Positions 29,229 to 36,717 of a stretch of DNA of 64,000 nucleotides are shown here, one piece after another (within the stretch, counting starts at the first letter, position 1; each line of letters begins with the position of its first letter). Under the pieces are notes generated by a model that saw only the letters and a program-made list of their open reading frames with translations, had not been told where the DNA came from and did not search any database. This DNA comes from CAVYOD01 sp963770045 (GTDB lineage: Bacteria; Acidobacteriota; Aminicenantia; Aminicenantales; CAVYOD01), in assembly GCA_963770045.1 (NCBI GenBank), contig CAVYOD010000014.1, positions 124,001-188,000 of the forward strand, written 5' to 3'. The position numbers and the translations under genes were made by a program.

Positions 29229-30281
29229 TTAACGGCAGGATAGAAAATATTTCCTTTGGAAATAAAGCGCCACGTTGACCAGCCCGATCATGACCGGCAC
29301 CTCGATGAGCGGCCCGATGACCGCGGCAAAGGCCTCGCCGGAGTTGATGCCGAACACGGCCACGGCCACGGCGATCGCGAGCTCGAAATTGTTGCTGGCA
29401 GCGGTGAAAGCAAGAGTTGCAGTCTTTGAATAGTCGGCTCCCACCTTCCTGCCCATATAGAAAGATACGAGAAACATCACGATAAAATAAATGACCAGGG
29501 GAACGGCGATGCGCAGGACGTCAAGCGGGATCTTGACGATGAACTCGCCCTTGAGAGAGAACATGACGATGATGGTGAAGAGCAGGGCGATGAGTGTGAT
29601 CGGGCTGATGCGGGGGATAAACTTTTGTTCATACCAGGCTTTTCCCTTAAGTTTGAGCATGGTAAAACGGGTGGCGACACCGGCGATGAAGGGAATACCC
29701 AGATAGATGAAGACGCTTTTCGCGATCTGACCGATGGTCACGCTTACAGTCGTGCCTTTGAGGCCCAGCCAGGTGGGGAAAACCGTGATAAAAATATAGG
29801 CGTAAACCGAAAAGAACAAGACCTGGAAGATGGAGTTGAAAGCGACCAGGCCGGCGGCATATTCCGTATCGCCCTTGGCCAGCTCGTTCCAGACGATGAC
29901 CATGGCGATGCAGCGGGCAAGCCCGATCATGATCACGCCATACATGTAATGGGGATAGCCGCGAAGGAAGATCACGGCCAGGGCAAACATCAGGATGGGA
30001 CCGATGACCCAGTTCTGGATGAGAGAGAGCGACAGCACCTTAACGTTGCGGAAGACATCGCCCAGCTCCTCATATTTCACTTTGGCCAGCGGCGGATACA
30101 TCATTAAAATAAGTCCGATGGCGATCGGAATCGAGGTCGTCCCGACCTGAAATTTATTAATGAATGTGACAATACTGGGAACCAGGTATCCCAGGCCTAC
30201 CCCGACAGCCATCGCCAAAAATATCCACAGAGTCAGAAATCTGTCGAGGAAAGAAAGCCTTGGAACAGTTTTTTCAACCAT
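29229..30281 (-). CDS. acr3: arsenite efflux transporter, ACR3 family
   Basis: A complete 350-residue protein with ten TM segments of the bile-acid/arsenite exporter fold. Diagnostic ACR3 sequences: IGLILMMYPPLAKVKYEEL, YGVIMIGLARCIAMVIVWNELAKGD with the essential Cys, and TAASNNFELAIAVAVAVFG near the end. Exports As(III) using the proton motive force. It is the last gene of the long minus-strand operon that begins at the ArsR-type promoter near 36.68 kb, 24 bp after the ccdA stop. Confidence 0.95.
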   Translation of the reverse strand: MVEKTVPRLSFLDRFLTLWIFLAMAVGVGLGYLVPSIVTFINKFQVGTTSIPIAIGLILMMYPPLAKVKYEELGDVFRNVKVLSLSLIQNWVIGPILMFALAVIFLRGYPHYMYGVIMIGLARCIAMVIVWNELAKGDTEYAAGLVAFNSIFQVLFFSVYAYIFITVFPTWLGLKGTTVSVTIGQIAKSVFIYLGIPFIAGVATRFTMLKLKGKAWYEQKFIPRISPITLIALLFTIIVMFSLKGEFIVKIPLDVLRIAVPLVIYFIVMFLVSFYMGRKVGADYSKTATLAFTAASNNFELAIAVAVAVFGINSGEAFAAVIGPLIEVPVMIGLVNVALYFQRKYFLSCR

Positions 30282-30305
30282 TATTCACTTCTCCTCTCCT
30301 ATCTT

Positions 30306-30997
30306 TTATCTCCAAAACAAAAAATAAATGCCGATAAGGATGATGAGAATGCCGGCAATTTTTTGGAGGATTTGGTTGGCCCTCTTCAATCCTTTCGATT
30401 CAAGGAGCTTTTTTGCCGCGCCCATGGAAGTGCCCGCGACCAAAACAAGGAAAGAGTGCCCCAGCGCATAAATGAAGAGCAAGAATCCCCCATAAAGAGC
30501 ATTGCCTTTGTTCGCCACAAAGGCCAGAAGAACAGCCAGGATGGGAACGGCACAGGGTGTCGAAACGACTCCAAACAGCAATCCCAGAAGAAAGGCGCCG
30601 AGGTTGCCTTTCTTCATGATATTGAAATAGGATGGGACGCGAAAATTCAATTTAAACAGCCCTAAGAGATGAATCCCCATGAATAAGCAGACAACGACCA
30701 CGAGATATTTCCAGATAACTCCCGACATCGCCAAACAGCCTGCCCATCAAACCTGAAATAAGACCCAAGGCGGTAAAGGTAATGGATAATCCTAAGACAA
30801 AAAAAAGCGCAAAGATAAAAGTTCGTTTTAGGCTCGGGGACTCCTTGAAACCAGCCACCATGCTCATCATGAGAGGGATCATGGCCAAAACGCAGGGATT
30901 GGAAGCCGTCAAGAGCCCGCCAACAAAAACGGCTACGGGCGCCAGCCAGGGGCTGTGTCTGGAGGATTTGGGAAATATCTCCGAAGAGTTGGTTCAT
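30306..30997 (-). CDS. ccdA: CcdA-type thiol-disulfide electron transporter (two frameshifts)
   Basis: Joined frames give about 230 residues with six TM segments: TASNPCVLAMIPLMMSMVAG (first conserved Cys), TFIFALFFVLGLSITFTALG, FLLGLLFGVVSTPCAVPILA (second Cys), then LYGGFLLFIYALGHSFLVLV. Breaks near 30940 and 30720 separate the segments; each frame keeps family sequence to the break. CcdA moves reducing equivalents from cytoplasmic thioredoxin across the membrane. Here it lies directly after a thioredoxin-like lipoprotein, its probable periplasmic partner, inside the arsenic operon. Confidence 0.85.
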
Positions 30998-31012
30998 TTC
31001 AGCACTCTGGTT

Positions 31013-31447
31013 TTATTTCACGCCTTTTTTCTCCAACACTTTCAGGATTTCTTCTTTGGGGAAAAAGCCGACATGTCTGGAGAATTCCTGGCCATCTTTG
31101 TCAAGGAAGACCTGAGTCGGGATGAGTCGAACGCCGTATTTTCGGGCCGGGGAGGGATCTTTCCAAACGTCATAAAAAACCACTTGGACGTTATTGGGAA
31201 ACTGTTCGGCAATTTCCTTGATGATCGGCTGCATCTTCCGGCAGGGAATGCAGGCGTTAGCGCCGATCTCAAGAAGAGTCACTTTGAATTTGGAAAAATC
31301 CAATTCCCGGTTATCCGTAATGACGACCCCTTTCGGCGCCGTCTGCTGACCCGAATGCTGAGCACCTCTGCTCTTTCCTGTTCCATCCTGACACGCGCCG
31401 AAAAACAAGAAAACTAAGATTACGACGATAAGATTACACCTTCTCAA
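31013..31447 (-). CDS. thioredoxin-like lipoprotein
   Basis: Lipobox at the end of the signal sequence (ILVFLFFGAC), so membrane-tethered on the periplasmic face. The thioredoxin fold has the active site NACIPCRKM and the cis-Pro loop LIPTQVFLDKDGQEFSRHVG. Length 144 residues is normal. It overlaps the upstream permease gene by 14 bp and is followed after 15 bp by ccdA, which should keep it reduced. A role in reducing periplasmic disulfides or metalloid-thiol adducts is inferred from context. Confidence 0.9.
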   Translation of the reverse strand: MRRCNLIVVILVFLFFGACQDGTGKSRGAQHSGQQTAPKGVVITDNRELDFSKFKVTLLEIGANACIPCRKMQPIIKEIAEQFPNNVQVVFYDVWKDPSPARKYGVRLIPTQVFLDKDGQEFSRHVGFFPKEEILKVLEKKGVK

Positions 31448-31949
31448 TTTGATAACTCCTTCCTAAAATCATAAAGAGAATCCAGCTGATCGCGAGGATG
31501 CTTGGAATTGTCAGAGCCAAACGCAGCCCCGCAAAATCGATTCCCAGGAACTTTATTTCGAAGAGAATCATTGGAACTTTAATGGCCGCCCAGGAACAGA
31601 GGAAGATAGAGACATTGAACAGGCTAGCTCCTTTTCTCCAGAGAGACACCCCGATTGGAAAGCCCGCATACAAAGGCCCCATTCCGGCTGTCCCGACAAG
31701 CAGGGAAACGAGAATTCCCTTCAAGCCGGATGATTCTCCCATCGCCTTCTCAATGGTCCTCTTCGGCACCCAGGCTTCAAACAGGCCGATCAGGATGAGG
31801 AGAGGCGGGAGAATAGAAAGCATCTCCACCAAATAATTTTTTGAGGTCGAAATAACGGCTAGTGCTTTGGCTGGGTTGAAAAAATAGACGATAATGTTTC
31901 CCAGCAGGAGCGCGAGAAGAAAAGCAGGGCTGAAAAACTTCTTTTTCAT
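31434..31949 (-). CDS. ArsP-type permease, C-terminal half (split gene)
   Basis: 171 residues, four to five TM helices. Motif EKAMGESSGLKGILVSLLVG, followed by YAGFPIGVSLWRKGASLFNV and KVPMILFEIKFLG, is the repeated core of the PF03773 permease family, which is normally about 300-350 residues with two such cores. Start overlaps the stop of the partner half by ATGA. Together the two ORFs have the parts of one ArsP-like transporter, which exports trivalent organoarsenicals in characterised members. No frame fusion is possible without losing the start, so a genuine two-subunit form is likely. Confidence 0.75.
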   Translation of the reverse strand: MKKKFFSPAFLLALLLGNIIVYFFNPAKALAVISTSKNYLVEMLSILPPLLILIGLFEAWVPKRTIEKAMGESSGLKGILVSLLVGTAGMGPLYAGFPIGVSLWRKGASLFNVSIFLCSWAAIKVPMILFEIKFLGIDFAGLRLALTIPSILAISWILFMILGRSYQIEKV

Positions 31950-32428
31950 CTGAGCACGATACCCATGACATAAGCAATAATCAACGCAAAAACAAAGCTG
32001 ATTGAGTTCCGCCAGAGAGTGAACTTCTTCCCGAAAAATTTGGCCTCCAGTGGCGCCGTTACAATGCCGACCATGACAAGTGTCGTGACAAAAGCGGCGA
32101 TCGCGCTGACATTTGCTCCTTGGCGAAGAAACGACCCGGCAAGGGGGAAAGCGATGAAGGCCTGAATCAGGACAATCGACCCGAATAAAGCGGCCAGAAT
32201 GACGCCTTGAAAGCCTGCTTCCGGGCCAATGCTTTTCGAGATTATTCGCGGGGGAAGAAAGGCCAGGAGGAAGCCGATAACCCAGATAGTCATCACAACG
32301 AGGAGCGCCATGGAGCGAAAAGATTTCCAGGCGAATTTGAGGGAAGCCAGAGTCTTCTGTTTATCCTTAGCCCAGGAAAGGAAAAGGCCCAGGGCAGCCG
32401 TTATCCAGATAATCAGGACAAACGTCAA
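31946..32428 (-). CDS. ArsP-type permease, N-terminal half (split gene)
   Basis: 160 residues with four to five TM helices. It holds the first family core, SKSIGPEAGFQGVILAALFG, followed by AFIAFPLAGSFLRQGANVSA and VTAPLEAKFFGKKFTLWRN, in close parallel to the other half (SKSIGPEAG ~ EKAMGESSG; FIAFPLAGSFLRQGA ~ YAGFPIGVSLWRKGA). The stop overlaps the start of the partner by 4 bp and only one base separates it from the cupin gene upstream. Probably dimerises with the partner to make a metalloid or organo-metalloid exporter. Confidence 0.75.
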   Translation of the reverse strand: MTFVLIIWITAALGLFLSWAKDKQKTLASLKFAWKSFRSMALLVVMTIWVIGFLLAFLPPRIISKSIGPEAGFQGVILAALFGSIVLIQAFIAFPLAGSFLRQGANVSAIAAFVTTLVMVGIVTAPLEAKFFGKKFTLWRNSISFVFALIIAYVMGIVLR

Positions 32429-32429
32429 C

Positions 32430-32792
32430 TTAACACCTAACCTGGATTGCGAGGACTTTCATCCGGGTTACCGCTTTAATCGAACGCGTTTCTATCTCCT
32501 TTGGGACGAAGACCCAAGCGGACTTTTTTAACACCTCTGGTTGCCCATCCAGGATAATTTTCCCCTCTCCTTCCATAACAAAAAAGATGACATCAAAGTC
32601 CATCCCGCAGGGAGGAATCTGCTGCCCTGCCTCCAAGCCGATCACTTGGGCTTTTATTTTCTCTGTCTCGAAAAACACTTTTTTTGTGTAGGTTTTAGGA
32701 GAAAATTTCACAATTTTCTCTAAAGGATAGATATTCACATCTTGCTTATTTTTTAAGCCAAATTTCCCTAGTGTTTTCAGGGCATTTGTCAT
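32430..32792 (-). CDS. small cupin-domain protein
   Basis: 120 residues with a single cupin barrel: IGLEAGQQIPPCGMDFDVIF (motif 1 region, with Cys where many cupins have His), VMEGEGKIILDGQ, then VFVPKEIETRSIKAVTRMKV. Typical metal ligands are only partly present, so a catalytic role is doubtful. It is embedded between the ferredoxin-like and permease genes with spacings of 5 bp and 1 bp. May bind a metal or small ligand; function unknown. Confidence 0.75.
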   Translation of the reverse strand: MTNALKTLGKFGLKNKQDVNIYPLEKIVKFSPKTYTKKVFFETEKIKAQVIGLEAGQQIPPCGMDFDVIFFVMEGEGKIILDGQPEVLKKSAWVFVPKEIETRSIKAVTRMKVLAIQVRC

Positions 32793-32797
32793 TGGTC

Positions 32798-33127
32798 TTA
32801 TTCTTTTTCAGCCTCCTCCCCTGATATTTTCAATTTCCCTTCCTCTTTTAATTGCCTTTTAACTTTGGACCATACCCCATGTTTCCTGTAGATCTGCCGA
32901 ACTTCCTGCAAATCAGGGAAGCTAATGGCATTCCCCAAACAGAGATTCGCACAGGTTGAACATCCGACAATGCAATTATTGGGCCTAATAACTCTTGCGC
33001 CATCTTTTGTCCAGGCATACACGTTTCGGCCACAATTCATGCACATTCCACATTTAGTGCATTTGTGTGGATCGATAGTCGGGAACCAACAAATTTTTTC
33101 TCTTGGATATCCTGTTAACCAAGCCAT
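32798..33127 (-). CDS. 2[4Fe-4S]-type ferredoxin-like protein A
   Basis: Start set at ATG 33127, nine bases after AAAGGAGG. About 109 residues. Two cysteine clusters: CTKCGMCMNCGRNVYAW and CIVGCSTCANLCLGNAISFP, giving C-x2-C-x2-C-x2-C and C-x3-C-x2-C-x3-C, which can hold two Fe-S clusters. Shares REKI-W-PT-D and the same cluster layout with the next gene, so the two are tandem paralogues. Its acidic/basic C-terminal tail (KRQLKEEGKLKISGEEAEKE) is absent from the paralogue. Likely low-potential electron carrier for the operon. Confidence 0.85.
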   Translation of the reverse strand: MAWLTGYPREKICWFPTIDPHKCTKCGMCMNCGRNVYAWTKDGARVIRPNNCIVGCSTCANLCLGNAISFPDLQEVRQIYRKHGVWSKVKRQLKEEGKLKISGEEAEKE

Positions 33128-33217
33128 TAATATGCCTCCTTTGTCACGCTCATTATGTTTCGGGGACACTTCTCATGTTCTCATCAAAAGCTGATTTACT
33201 TGGTTACTCCGGCTTCC

Positions 33218-33484
33218 TTATCCTTCACGCAATGTTTGGATTATTTTTTGAATTTCTTCGATCTCTGGAAACGAGATGGCGCCTGGCTTGCATAATTTTT
33301 CACATGCGTTGCAGCCCACGACACAACCATATGGATTAGTAACTTTCACCGTTTGATTTTCTTCGTCCCATTCATATACGCTGTTCGGACAAAAGCTGAG
33401 ACACTCTCTGCACCCGTCACACTTTTCAGTATCAACGGTTGGATACCAGGGAATTTTTTCTCGAGGAACTTGCTTTGAGGCCAT
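33218..33484 (-). CDS. 2[4Fe-4S]-type ferredoxin-like protein B
   Basis: Start set at ATG 33484 after AAAAGGAGG. 88 residues with CDGCRECLSFCPNSVYEW and CVVGCNACEKLCKPGAISFP. Paralogue of the adjacent gene A; 90 bp separate the two. The proline after the last cysteine of cluster 1 is standard for bacterial ferredoxins. Probably shuttles electrons between an unknown donor and a thiol or metalloid reductase encoded in the operon. Confidence 0.85.
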   Translation of the reverse strand: MASKQVPREKIPWYPTVDTEKCDGCRECLSFCPNSVYEWDEENQTVKVTNPYGCVVGCNACEKLCKPGAISFPEIEEIQKIIQTLREG

Positions 33485-33566
33485 AAGATCCTCCTTTTCA
33501 GTCAAATAATCTATTGAGATAGCTTTTTCTTATTTTCTCTATGGCTTGTTCGGTTGTTCATTTCCG

Positions 33567-33836
33567 TTATTTTGAATAGTTCAGCCATCTGTGAGTTTGC
33601 ATTTCCTCTCGAATCCAGCGCTTAATTTCATCTTGGGAAGGGATTCGGCCGACGCATTTGACTTTGCCGTCGATCACCAGGGCGGGAGTAGCAAATACTC
33701 CGAACGCGGCAATTTGTTTAAAATCGGTTATTTTTTGGACATCAGCGCCAACATTCAGCTCGGCCAACACGTTTATCGTCCGTTTTTCGACCTCATGGCA
33801 CCGCGGGCAGCCCGGCCCTAAAATCCTGATCTCCAT
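33567..33836 (-). CDS. small thioredoxin-like protein (redox-active disulfide protein 2 type)
   Basis: 89 residues, start ATG 33836 after AGAAGGAGG. Starts MEIRILGPGCPRCHEVEKRT with the CPRC active site, then a cis-Pro in ATPALVIDGKVKCVGRIPSQ. It matches the MTH895/TM0996-type glutaredoxin-like family of anaerobes and archaea. Cytoplasmic, no signal. In many anaerobes this family sits beside PF03773 permeases and DGC proteins, as it does here. Likely dithiol reductant for metalloid or disulfide substrates. Confidence 0.9.
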   Translation of the reverse strand: MEIRILGPGCPRCHEVEKRTINVLAELNVGADVQKITDFKQIAAFGVFATPALVIDGKVKCVGRIPSQDEIKRWIREEMQTHRWLNYSK

Positions 33837-33855
33837 ATGTCACCTCCTTCTCTAA

Positions 33856-34411
33856 TTACTTCGAAACAAACACGCTCGGGACATCATAGCCCGAGGCTTT
33901 TAACACGTGCAAAAGCTCATTTCGTTTTTCAGAGTACTCTGCCAAAAACAATTCTGCGCACTTCATGATACTCACTTCCTCTCCGGAGAGATGCACAGCA
34001 AAAGCCAGGCACGTCAATTCGCCGCATCTTCTGCAGTTTGTTCCGGGGAGAAGTTTAAAAATATCCAGTGCCGTGAGCTTTTCACGTCTTTCGTAAGCTC
34101 GGGGCCAAAGAGTCTCTCTTATCGTAACAATCATTCATGCATTCCTTGAGCCACTCGATGATTTGCCAGGCATCTTTCTCATCGATGACTTTCCCCGCGG
34201 CTATCCGATCAGGATGCAGGGTGATAAGCCGACCTTCTTTCTTCAAAGTTAAGGTCCTGGCATTGTGATTATAAATGGCTCCCTTTAAGATAGTATTAAA
34301 ATAGGGGAAAACTTCAGAGACATCTTTTTCGATCCGGGCGATGAACCGGATCTTGTCCGGGTCGGCCAGGCATGGCATGGTCTCGACGATCTCGATTTTA
34401 TTTACAAACAT
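33856..34411 (-). CDS. Fe-S protein with C-terminal PF04060-type [4Fe-4S] domain (one frameshift)
   Basis: Two frames join at 34095, where one extra T in AGCTTAC breaks APSYERREKL. N-terminal part (MFVNKIEIVETMPCLADPDK, YFNTILKGAIYNHNARTLTL) is a small mixed domain; the C-terminal part is KLLPGTNCRRCGELTCLAFA followed by a Cys after LSGEEVSIMK, the cluster motif shared with the corrinoid/acetyl-CoA synthase small subunit and RnfB. Total about 185 residues, normal for this uncharacterised anaerobe family. Probably electron transfer in the same pathway as the two ferredoxins. Confidence 0.8.
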
Positions 34412-34504
34412 TTCTTTTAAAATCCTGCGTCCCTGTTCTTCAATGCTCCCGTTCTAAGCCATAGGATTTTTCTCATTACGATAAAATTAAACAGCACGAG
34501 GCAT

Positions 34505-34853
34505 TCAATGCTTTTTCCTAATTTCTTCTTTTAGGCAAGCTCTCAATTTTTCAACATCCTGGTGGACCTCTTTGATATCTTTTAATCTTGCATTCAAGAA
34601 TTCTCCAAACACAGCCGACGAGACTCTTGCGAGCCGACTCTGGAATCCTGTAAATGATCCACCTGCTTTCTCCTCAGTCTTCCACCAGGTCCGCATCCTT
34701 CAAGATCTTCAATTGGTGGGAGAGCCGCGACTGCTCCATCTTCAAGATGAACATCAGTTCGCAGACGCAGAGGTTTCTCTTCAAGAGAAGGAGGAGGATC
34801 CGCAGCCGGGTGGGGTCGGAAAGCGCTTTGAATATTTTAATTGCCTCTTTCAT
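34505..34853 (-). CDS. arsR: ArsR/SmtB-family metalloregulator (frameshift)
   Basis: ATG at 34853: MKEAIKIFKALSDPTRLRIL, the classic ArsR start, followed by LLKRNLCVCELMFILKMEQS with the C-V-C metal site and recognition helix SRLSHQLKILKDADLV. A stop comes at about 34680; shifting one frame around there continues to VSSAVFGEFLNARLKDIKEVHQDV and the end at 34505. As(III)/Sb(III) binding at the CVC site would release it from DNA. Its probable operator is the 24-bp inverted repeat at 36660-36683, so it would control its own operon. Confidence 0.85.
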
Positions 34854-34868
34854 TTTCAGATCCTCATG

Positions 34869-35303
34869 CTACGATCTGTCTTGTTGAATTGCGATCGTGG
34901 GATAAACCCTGATTTCAGACTTAAGGGACTGGCAGATCGTTGAATATTTGAGCGCCATGTCGAGGGCGCGCTGGATCATCTCTTGCGGTTTATTCTTCAC
35001 CACTATCTTGGGGCGCAGGATCACGGTTTTGAACCAAGAGGTTCGATCAAGGAAGCTCTCGACTTCGCCTTCAGCTTCGCACTCGAAGGAAACGAGCTCC
35101 GCTTGGAACCGTTTTGCGGCCCAGATGACCATCAGGAAATAGCAGGTGTTGGCCGCGGCAACAAAGGCGTCTTCAGGCGTTAGCACATCCGGCATTCCAT
35201 GAAGATCCGGCGGCGCGGAAAAATCCATGTCCGCGCCATTTTGACACCAGGTATGACCCAGGTGTCCGCCGCGCCATTCCACTTTGTTCTTATAGATGGG
35301 CAT
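34869..35303 (-). CDS. OsmC/Ohr-like peroxiredoxin
   Basis: 144 residues, start after GAGGAG. Contains the two redox cysteines in AAANTCYFLMVIWAAKRFQA and STICQSLKSEIRVYPT, with the family spacing, and Glu/Arg positions in VSFECEAEGEVESFLDRTSW. OsmC proteins reduce organic hydroperoxides, in some cases with lipoyl-protein reductants. The presence of a lipoyl-carrier-like GcvH in the same operon makes a lipoamide-dependent cycle plausible (inference). Confidence 0.88.
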   Translation of the reverse strand: MPIYKNKVEWRGGHLGHTWCQNGADMDFSAPPDLHGMPDVLTPEDAFVAAANTCYFLMVIWAAKRFQAELVSFECEAEGEVESFLDRTSWFKTVILRPKIVVKNKPQEMIQRALDMALKYSTICQSLKSEIRVYPTIAIQQDRS

Positions 35304-35317
35304 GCTTTCTCCTCAGC

Positions 35318-35731
35318 CTATTCCTCTTCCAGAATCTCGTCGACGGCATCGGCAATTTCCTTAGCCACCGCCTGAACGACGGCGTCCTCTTCGGGCCCGA
35401 AGTCATGTCGTTTGGTCGGAGTTGCTAGGCCACTCTTCTTGAGAATTTCGGGAATGAGCAACGATCTGCTGGGTTTCCCGGAGAGCATCTCCGTGCCCTT
35501 GGCGGCGCAGAGTTTTTCGCAGCCATCCACCGTGATTGTCGGGTGGTTGGCCGCAAATGCCCGTTCTTCCTCGCCTCCGGCGATAAAGAGCGGAAGGCAG
35601 ATCGTCACGGTCTTATGAGGTTTGAGTTCATCAAGCACTCTCCGGCAGGCAAGACGGCACACGGTGCCCCCGGGTATTTCTTCTCCGCTGCAGGAAATCA
35701 GTCCCACTTTTTTATTGGGGGTCTCCATCAC
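35318..35731 (-). CDS. DGC-domain putative zinc-binding protein 1
   Basis: 137 residues. Starts KKVGLISCSGEEIPGGTVCR; Cys at positions 14, 25, 29, 45, 71 and 75, with the family DGC motif in VDGCEKLCAAKG (69-71). PF08859-type DGC proteins are small predicted metal/thiol proteins of unknown biochemistry. Ends 14 bp upstream of the OsmC gene and overlaps the second DGC gene by 4 bp (ATGA). Extra Cys25/29 pair relative to its neighbour suggests a different metal or redox property. The association with permease, thioredoxin and arsenic genes suggests metalloid or persulfide handling. Confidence 0.85.
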   Translation of the reverse strand: MMETPNKKVGLISCSGEEIPGGTVCRLACRRVLDELKPHKTVTICLPLFIAGGEEERAFAANHPTITVDGCEKLCAAKGTEMLSGKPSRSLLIPEILKKSGLATPTKRHDFGPEEDAVVQAVAKEIADAVDEILEEE

Positions 35732-36141
35732 TTCTCCTCCTGAGCCAGCTCATCCACCGTCGCGGCCAACTCATCGGCGGCGACCCTGGCCAGCTTTCGG
35801 CCGGCGTCATTCAGTTTGGCGATGCCCTCGGGTTTGAGATCCTTATGAGCCGTGTAAAAACTGATAACCTGAATCGGCCTGTCAACCTCTTTCCCCAAGG
35901 CCTCTACGCTCTTCTTGGCGCAGTCGCGGGGACATCCGTCGATCGTCATCACCGGATTTTCGGTAACCAGGCGCCTGGCCTCTGGGTCGTTGATGACCAA
36001 CAGAGGCAGGCAGGTCAACGAGGCCAATCCAGGCCGCACCCGCTCCACTAGTTCATAGGCCGTTTCCCTGGCCAGAGCTCCATAGGTTTTGCCGATGCCG
36101 CTGCAAGCCAGGATCACAACTTGTTTCCGTTTCCTACTCAT
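35728..36141 (-). CDS. DGC-domain putative zinc-binding protein 2
   Basis: 137 residues: VVILACSGIGKTYGALARET, SLTCLPLLVINDPEARRLVT, and the DGC motif in TIDGCPRDCAKKSVEALG. Cys at 13, 44, 70 and 74, the four family cysteines. About 30 percent similar by eye to DGC protein 1, same length, so a tandem duplication with divergence. Stop overlaps the downstream DGC gene by 4 bp and the start overlaps the GcvH stop by 8 bp; the four genes GcvH-DGC-DGC-OsmC must be expressed together. Confidence 0.87.
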   Translation of the reverse strand: MSRKRKQVVILACSGIGKTYGALARETAYELVERVRPGLASLTCLPLLVINDPEARRLVTENPVMTIDGCPRDCAKKSVEALGKEVDRPIQVISFYTAHKDLKPEGIAKLNDAGRKLARVAADELAATVDELAQEEK

Positions 36142-36589
36142 TTAATTTCTTCGCCTCCTGGGCGATCATCTGCTTCATCAGTTCAAAATATTGGGCAGCC
36201 GGCAGGAGCAGCTTTTTATCGCCTTCCGGGTCGGAAAGTTCGATCCGGCAGATCCAACCGGCGTTGTAAGGATCCTGATTGATAAGGTGGGGTTGGTCCT
36301 CTAATTGGAGATTGACCTCTGCCACCCTGCCACTGACCGGAGAAATGATGCCGAAGGCAGCCTTGATCGTCTCAATCGTGCCGATCTCCCCTCCCTGTTT
36401 CACGGTGTTTCCCGGCTCCACCGTCTTCAAAAAAGTGATGTCGCCGCTGGACTTCTGCAGAAAATCAGTGACCCCCACAGTCGCCCAAGAACCTTGAAAT
36501 GAAGCCCAGAACCCCTCGCGATTGTAAAGATAGCCGTCCTTGACGCGGAAAATAAACTTGTCAAATGTCGCTTCTAGATATTCAGCCAT
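36134..36589 (-). CDS. GcvH-like lipoyl carrier protein
   Basis: 151 residues, start ATG 36589 after GGAGGCAG. The lipoyl hairpin is GTIETIKAAFGIISPVSGRV; Lys76 is in the lipoylation position (E-x-x-K-A), followed by EVNLQLEDQPHLINQDPYNA GW, all H-protein hallmarks. No glycine-cleavage P, T or L gene is in the window, so it is not placed as part of that complex. First gene after the ArsR-type promoter. A dithiolane on this carrier could bind As(III) or act as reductant for OsmC or the DGC proteins; this is inferred from context. Confidence 0.85.
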   Translation of the reverse strand: MAEYLEATFDKFIFRVKDGYLYNREGFWASFQGSWATVGVTDFLQKSSGDITFLKTVEPGNTVKQGGEIGTIETIKAAFGIISPVSGRVAEVNLQLEDQPHLINQDPYNAGWICRIELSDPEGDKKLLLPAAQYFELMKQMIAQEAKKLNE

Positions 36590-36609
36590 GTCTGCCTCCC
36601 CATGCTAGC

Positions 36610-36632
36610 TCAAAAGTCCCGGACTTTTTTGA
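36610..36632 (-). promoter_or_regulatory. leader hairpin before the GcvH-like gene
   Basis: On the minus strand TCAAAAAAGTCC and GGACTTTTGA pair around a single G, making a near-perfect 10-bp stem in the ~80-nt leader, ending about 10 bp before the ribosome site. Could tune translation; no known riboswitch fold is recognised. Confidence 0.4.
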
Positions 36633-36659
36633 TCGCTTTTCGGATCGCTTGATTTATTC

Positions 36660-36683
36660 ATATATGAACATCTATTCATATAT
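36660..36683. promoter_or_regulatory. ArsR/SmtB-type operator
   Basis: A 24-bp imperfect inverted repeat reading ATATATGAACAT then CTATTCATATAT, with TGAACA and TTCA half-sites spaced as in classic SmtB/ArsR 12-2-12 operators. It overlaps the -10 element of the operon promoter. A 12-bp perfect palindrome TTCATATATGAA (36657-36668) is included at one end. Confidence 0.7.
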
Positions 36684-36703
36684 CAAACAGGTATGATTGT
36701 CAA
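36675..36703 (-). promoter_or_regulatory. promoter of the GcvH-to-ACR3 arsenic operon
   Basis: Minus strand TTGACA (36698-36703), 17-bp spacer, TATGAA (36675-36680). Predicted start near 36668, about 80 bp upstream of the GcvH start. The ArsR operator covers the -10 region, giving simple steric repression. Confidence 0.65.
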
Positions 36704-36717
36704 GCGGACAGGAAAAC

